A stretch of DNA of 64,000 bases, from NCBI GenBank assembly GCA_951217055.1, contig OX578285.1:53632024-53696023 (forward strand), written 5' to 3'. Shown here one piece after another: positions 59,990-64,000 of the stretch. Positions within the stretch are counted from its first letter, which is position 1, and each line of letters starts with the position of its first letter. The position numbers were made by a program, and so were the translations under genes. Source of the stretch: Gerris lacustris. Taxonomy: Eukaryota > Arthropoda > Insecta > Hemiptera > Gerridae. The notes below the pieces were generated by a model that worked only from the letters and a program-made list of their open reading frames with translations, made no database searches and had not been told where the DNA came from.

Positions 59990-62568
59990 TGTGAAGAAAG
60001 ATACTGACACTCTTTTCCTTCGACTTAGCGTCATGATGGAAGAACATCGTAATTTGGTAGCTTACTCCGAAGATGAAGTGATTCAACGTTTAGATGCAAA
60101 CATTAAAGTATTAATTGATAACAATACTAACAAAAACACTATTTGGAAATTAAAGGATATTACTATAAAACAATGTAAATTAATTGCTAAGAAAAATGAT
60201 TTATATAACCATAGCAATCATAACTTATACCCCGTCATTTAATGAACAGCATTAACATATCAAAACTTTATTTAGCACTGAATTTATAAACAAACATAAT
60301 CCCAAACTATTTAATATTATTCTTAATACTCTTTTAATATCCGAAATCAAATTAGTGCACTGGAAAGAGAAACAATATGTAATAAACTTTGGAATCAATT
60401 AAATTCCCTAGGCTACTTCAATGTTAATGAACTAGATAGTGTGCTGAATGATTTTGGCCACAAATACAAAGATCTGCTTAAAAATAAACATGATAAAATT
60501 AAAAAAAAGAGACTTTAACAACAATAACAAGCATTCATTTTATGACCCCACTTTGAATGAATATTTAGTGTTGCATTTGAAAGGATGGGTTATGAACCTG
60601 ACTAACATTAGCATTCCAATAGGTATGTTAAACTTACTTAGTCTAGGCCCCAATTTTAGTATCACGTCTCGTCATAACCATATGTGTACAAACAACTTTA
60701 TAGTAAATGTCGAATTATTACTCCTTAATCTTAAAACTTCAGATAACCATGTCAGCGCTCTTAGGAGTCTCATTATCAATAAAATTGTTGAATTTTAAAA
60801 CAAACAAAACAAGAAATTCATTAATGGAAGTCAAGAAAAACAAATAATGCTAGATATTTCTCTTACTAAACGGTTTTTAATGGAACACCCCCAAATTAGA
60901 ATTTAAAAATCAGACAAAACTAATACTACAGTTTTTTAGATATTAAATCCTACAACGAAAAAATGAATGACCTGTAGGGCGATAAATTAACATATAGACT
61001 CCTGAGAAGTGACCCATCTGAGAGAATCAAAAAATAATACAACATTTTGGTAAAAAAATTATCCAATAACAAGTACATTGATGAACATAAACGTGCCGCC
61101 TTAAGCAACAACAATTCGTACTGTCCCAGAATATATGGTCTTTCTAAGACTCACAAAGACAATATTCCACTTAAACCCATTATCAGTCAGATCAATTCTC
61201 CACTATAGAAAAATTAGCGAAATTCATGAATCCTTCTTTAGATTTTTTCAATAGAAATAACCATTATGATGTAATTAATTCCCACCAACTTAAAGATAAG
61301 CTCAAAAAATTAAAGATCAATAAAGATGAATCTATGATATCAATAGATGTAAGCTCTTTGTTTACCAATGCACCACTGGACATATTTTACTTGATTATCA
61401 GATCGAATTGGGATAGCATTTTATCACATACTCCGATAAAAGACAAAAAAATATTTATTAAATGCCTCAAATTGATTCACAATAATCACACGTTCCAGTA
61501 TAACAACAAGTTTTATGCTAAAAGAACATGGGATTTCCATGTAATATCTTAAATCATGTATTAAATACTTCGCTTAACAACATCAAACCTAAATTAGTAG
61601 CAAAATACATTGATGATCTGTATGTTATTATAAAAAATTCGGAATTATAACCCTTAATTAATCTTTTGAACACCTTCCATTCCAGACTCAAATTAACGGT
61701 AGAACAAGAGAGTAACTACAGACTTATTTAGATATTACGATAATTAAAAAAGAGGAACGGTATGGTGATCACAGAATGGCATGAAAAAGATATGAAGAGT
61801 AATAGATTCCTTAATTTTAGATCGAATCATCCTACTCACTACAAAATCAATAGTATTAATAACTTTATTAAAAAGGCTATATCCTTAACAGACAACGCCC
61901 ATATGAAAAACTTAAATCAAACATTTTTTACAAGTTTGAAGATAATTCCTACCCGACGGCCCTAATCAAAAAAAACTTTGGTACAAACACTTCGGTCACC
62001 ATCACAATGTAAGCAGTAATGATAACCTTAGTACACAACCCAATAATCCTCCTACCAAATTCGTTAGTATGCCTTTCATAAAAGGGTTTTCGAATCAAGT
62101 TCAAAAACTTATGACTAAATTTGATTGCCCCAATATCAAATTTGGATACAAACCACTGAACAAAACAGCCAAATTATATCACAATCTTAAAGATAAAATT
62201 CCTTTTGGAAATACTGTCGGGGTATTTATGAAATCCCATGAGGTCAATTTAATAAAAGTTACATTGGGGAGAGCAACCAATTAATTAGCAATGGCATCAA
62301 CCAACAACAGTACCATGAAAGCAAATGCAATGCCAATACAGCTTTATCATGTCACTCATTGGCCACTAAGCACAATTTCAATTTTGATGGCACAAAAATT
62401 ATCAGTGTTAAAAATAAATCAAATCTTAGGAAGATGGTTGAAGCTCTCAACATAGCAATAAGGTCAGAATCCACAGTAAACATAAAAACAGATTCCAGAT
62501 CCCTCAATAAATATTATAGTGGCATTTATAACCATTCTATTCTTAATTCCCGCCATGGAACTTTATAA
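59990..62568 (+). pseudogene. Penelope-like element 3, RT plus GIY-YIG, decayed
   Basis: Pieces in order: an N-terminal region (59990-60242); a region with ISIPIGMLNLLSLGPNFSI (60448-60798); [19 protein letters not shown] near 61125-61190 (RT motif 1); SIDVSSLFTNAPLD in frame 61226-61552 (motif 2, first catalytic Asp); KYIDDLYVII at 61600-61630 (catalytic YIDD); a thumb frame 61762-61965; a linker with KFGYKPLN (62069-62284); and the C-terminal GIY-YIG remainder to 62568. Many frameshifts and stops. The domain order and flanking pseudo-LTRs define a near full-length Penelope-like element. Confidence 0.92.
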
Positions 62569-62903
62569 TTACCACTTATCTTGCCTGCGGACAAAGATAT
62601 GTTCAATTTTATATTTATTCGATTATTACAATATAATTGTAATTTATTAGTACAAACACTCAACAACTTAATAATTATAACGAATTAATAATCAAACGGA
62701 CTATATATTTTATGAGGTGTATTATTCTAATATGAGACTTTCATATCTTGTGATAACACTGTGATATTGTGATATGAATACCAGTTACCATATTTTTTTT
62801 TATTGTAAATTATCTACTGTTTTTAATGTAAAAATTGTTTTGTTATCCAGTTTTTATTTAGTTTATAAGAATTAAATGTTTGGTCAATGCAATATGCGTA
62901 CTG

Positions 62904-63238
62904 CGTACAACGTATGTAATCTATGAGTGAGGAGATTAAGTATAGTAACTGTATAACGAAGGAATATGTATGTTCCTAATATGATGAACTAACTTATACT
63001 TACAACCTAGAACAATCCTCAATATTCAAATCTAATGTAGAATCTTAACACTAGTCAAGTGGTTTATGTAAGCATTTTGGTACGATGTTTTTCTAAATAT
63101 TATTTTATAGGCTTGAAAATAGCTTGTCGGGCCGAAACGTTGCCAATTAAATCATAGTAGTTTTATTACCCTAAAGGATCCACACTACATTCTAAATTAT
63201 TATAAAGGGTACACATTGGAACTTAATGATATAATATT
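62904..63238 (+). repeat. right pseudo-LTR of Penelope-like element 3
   Basis: Direct repeat of 59648-59966, with the hammerhead-like motif at 63110-63144. Confidence 0.85.
63110..63144 (+). ncRNA. hammerhead-like motif, degenerate box 1
   Basis: GGC, UUGAAAAU, weak stem II, GAAACGUU, GCC. Same design as in the left pseudo-LTR (59838-59872), with the box 1 G changed to A in both. Confidence 0.4.
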
Positions 63239-63284
63239 TTAAGTTAATTTATTAAACTGCAGCCAATTTTGAACATAAAACAAA

Positions 63285-63997
63285 TGCGTGTTTGATCTTG
63301 AATTCACCTCCTGCCAGTTATCTCCAGTTATAATTAGAACAGGATCATCAGCATAAGCCTGTATTTGTGATAGATCAGTTCATTAATACATAGTAAGAAT
63401 AGAACTGGGCCAATTACAGTTCCCTGAGGGATACCAAACGTGAAGGTACTTGCTTTGCTTAGGATATTGTTAATCTTAACATACTGGGTTCTATCCTTAA
63501 GGTAGGAGACAAACCAAGACTAAGACGCAACATCTTCTATTAAACAAAGCTAGTTTCTTTTGCAGTAAGTCATGACTGATTGAGTCAAAAGTCTTAGACA
63601 TGACAAGGAAGACCCCTAGGCACTTCTTTGACTCATCTAAAGCACTGTTTATTCGATGTGTAAGTTGGGCTATAGCGTCCTCCGTTCCCATACCCTTTCT
63701 AAATCCAAATTTATTTTCCGATAAAAGACTATTATTTTCTAAATAAGAAATTAATTGATTTTTAACAACTTTCTCATAAATTTTCGCAAGGTTGGATGAA
63801 AGTGAAATAGGACGATAATTGGATACATCTTGCAAATTGTCAGATTTAAACACTGGAGTTACTATTGTTACATTTAAGTTCATTCCTGCTCGATCAGCCT
63901 CATTTGGTTGGCTCTGGGAGAGTGCTGTGAAGTAAATGAAACACCATCTTCGTCGAGCGATATTACAATGCGTTTTCACATTTGAAGAACTTACCAC
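63285..63997 (-). pseudogene. LINE reverse transcriptase, runs off the window
   Basis: Minus-strand frame from 63997 contains VTPVFKSDNLQDVSNYRPIS, then NKFGFRKGMGTEDAIAQLTH and FLVMSKTFDSISHDLL (first catalytic Asp region). Past a frameshift near 63500 come FTFGIPQGTVIGPVLF and the YADD motif (63344-63355). The set and order identify a non-LTR retrotransposon RT, probably of the CR1/Jockey group. The N-terminal part lies beyond 64000. Confidence 0.92.
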
Positions 63998-64000
63998 TCT

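Overview
The window looks like a piece of a large, AT-rich, transposon-dense insect nuclear genome. The only host gene I can support is an FMRFamide-type neuropeptide precursor on the minus strand (2234-3409). Its whole coding part lies in one exon directly behind a good splice acceptor, the layout known for the insect FMRFamide gene. The insect order cannot be fixed from this sequence. There are no operons, CRISPR arrays or bacterial signals.

Layout. 1-2233: intergenic, with one interspersed-repeat fragment. 2234-3434: the FMRFamide exon. 3435-14460: intron or upstream DNA holding a palindromic mariner-type MITE (5868-6909) and three long (TA)n tracts. 14462-19800: a graveyard of minus-strand remnants resembling Polinton/adintovirus-like elements (a polymerase B fragment, a PLA2-like domain gene, a capsid-associated-type protein), mixed with LINE and Bel/Pao pieces and a fold-back element. 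21415-25050: a 1.2 kb long-TIR element next to a broken Penelope-like element (PLE). 25994-36840: a 56 bp perfect palindrome, three hAT-type elements with visible 8 bp target duplications, a piggyBac-type element and three inverted pairs of PLE ends. 38800-45745: tandem hairpins, a DUF8207-like gene remnant, a Bel/Pao gag fragment and LINE fragments. 47139-48367: a second, inverted copy of the 1.2 kb element. 54380-57866: a Helitron end, a tRNA-like palindrome, an hAT transposase C-terminus and an RTE LINE C-terminus. 57875-63238: two PLE families, one with both pseudo-LTRs and an inverted 5' partial copy. 63285-64000: a LINE reverse transcriptase running off the window.

The most interesting recurring signal is RNA-like. 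At least twelve copies of a roughly 35-50 nt motif share one fold: a short stem I, a CUGANGA-like box, one extra nucleotide (usually U), a stem II whose bases differ between copies but still pair, GAAA, and the closing strand of stem I. This is the hammerhead ribozyme plan, which is known in Penelope-like elements. It sits at the ends of PLE copies and inside their inverted pairs. The constant extra nucleotide between box 1 and stem II departs from the textbook core and may mark a variant family or a decayed one.

Apart from the neuropeptide gene, I judge every coding remnant to be mobile-element or virus-like debris with frameshifts and stops. No cooperating set of host genes is visible.
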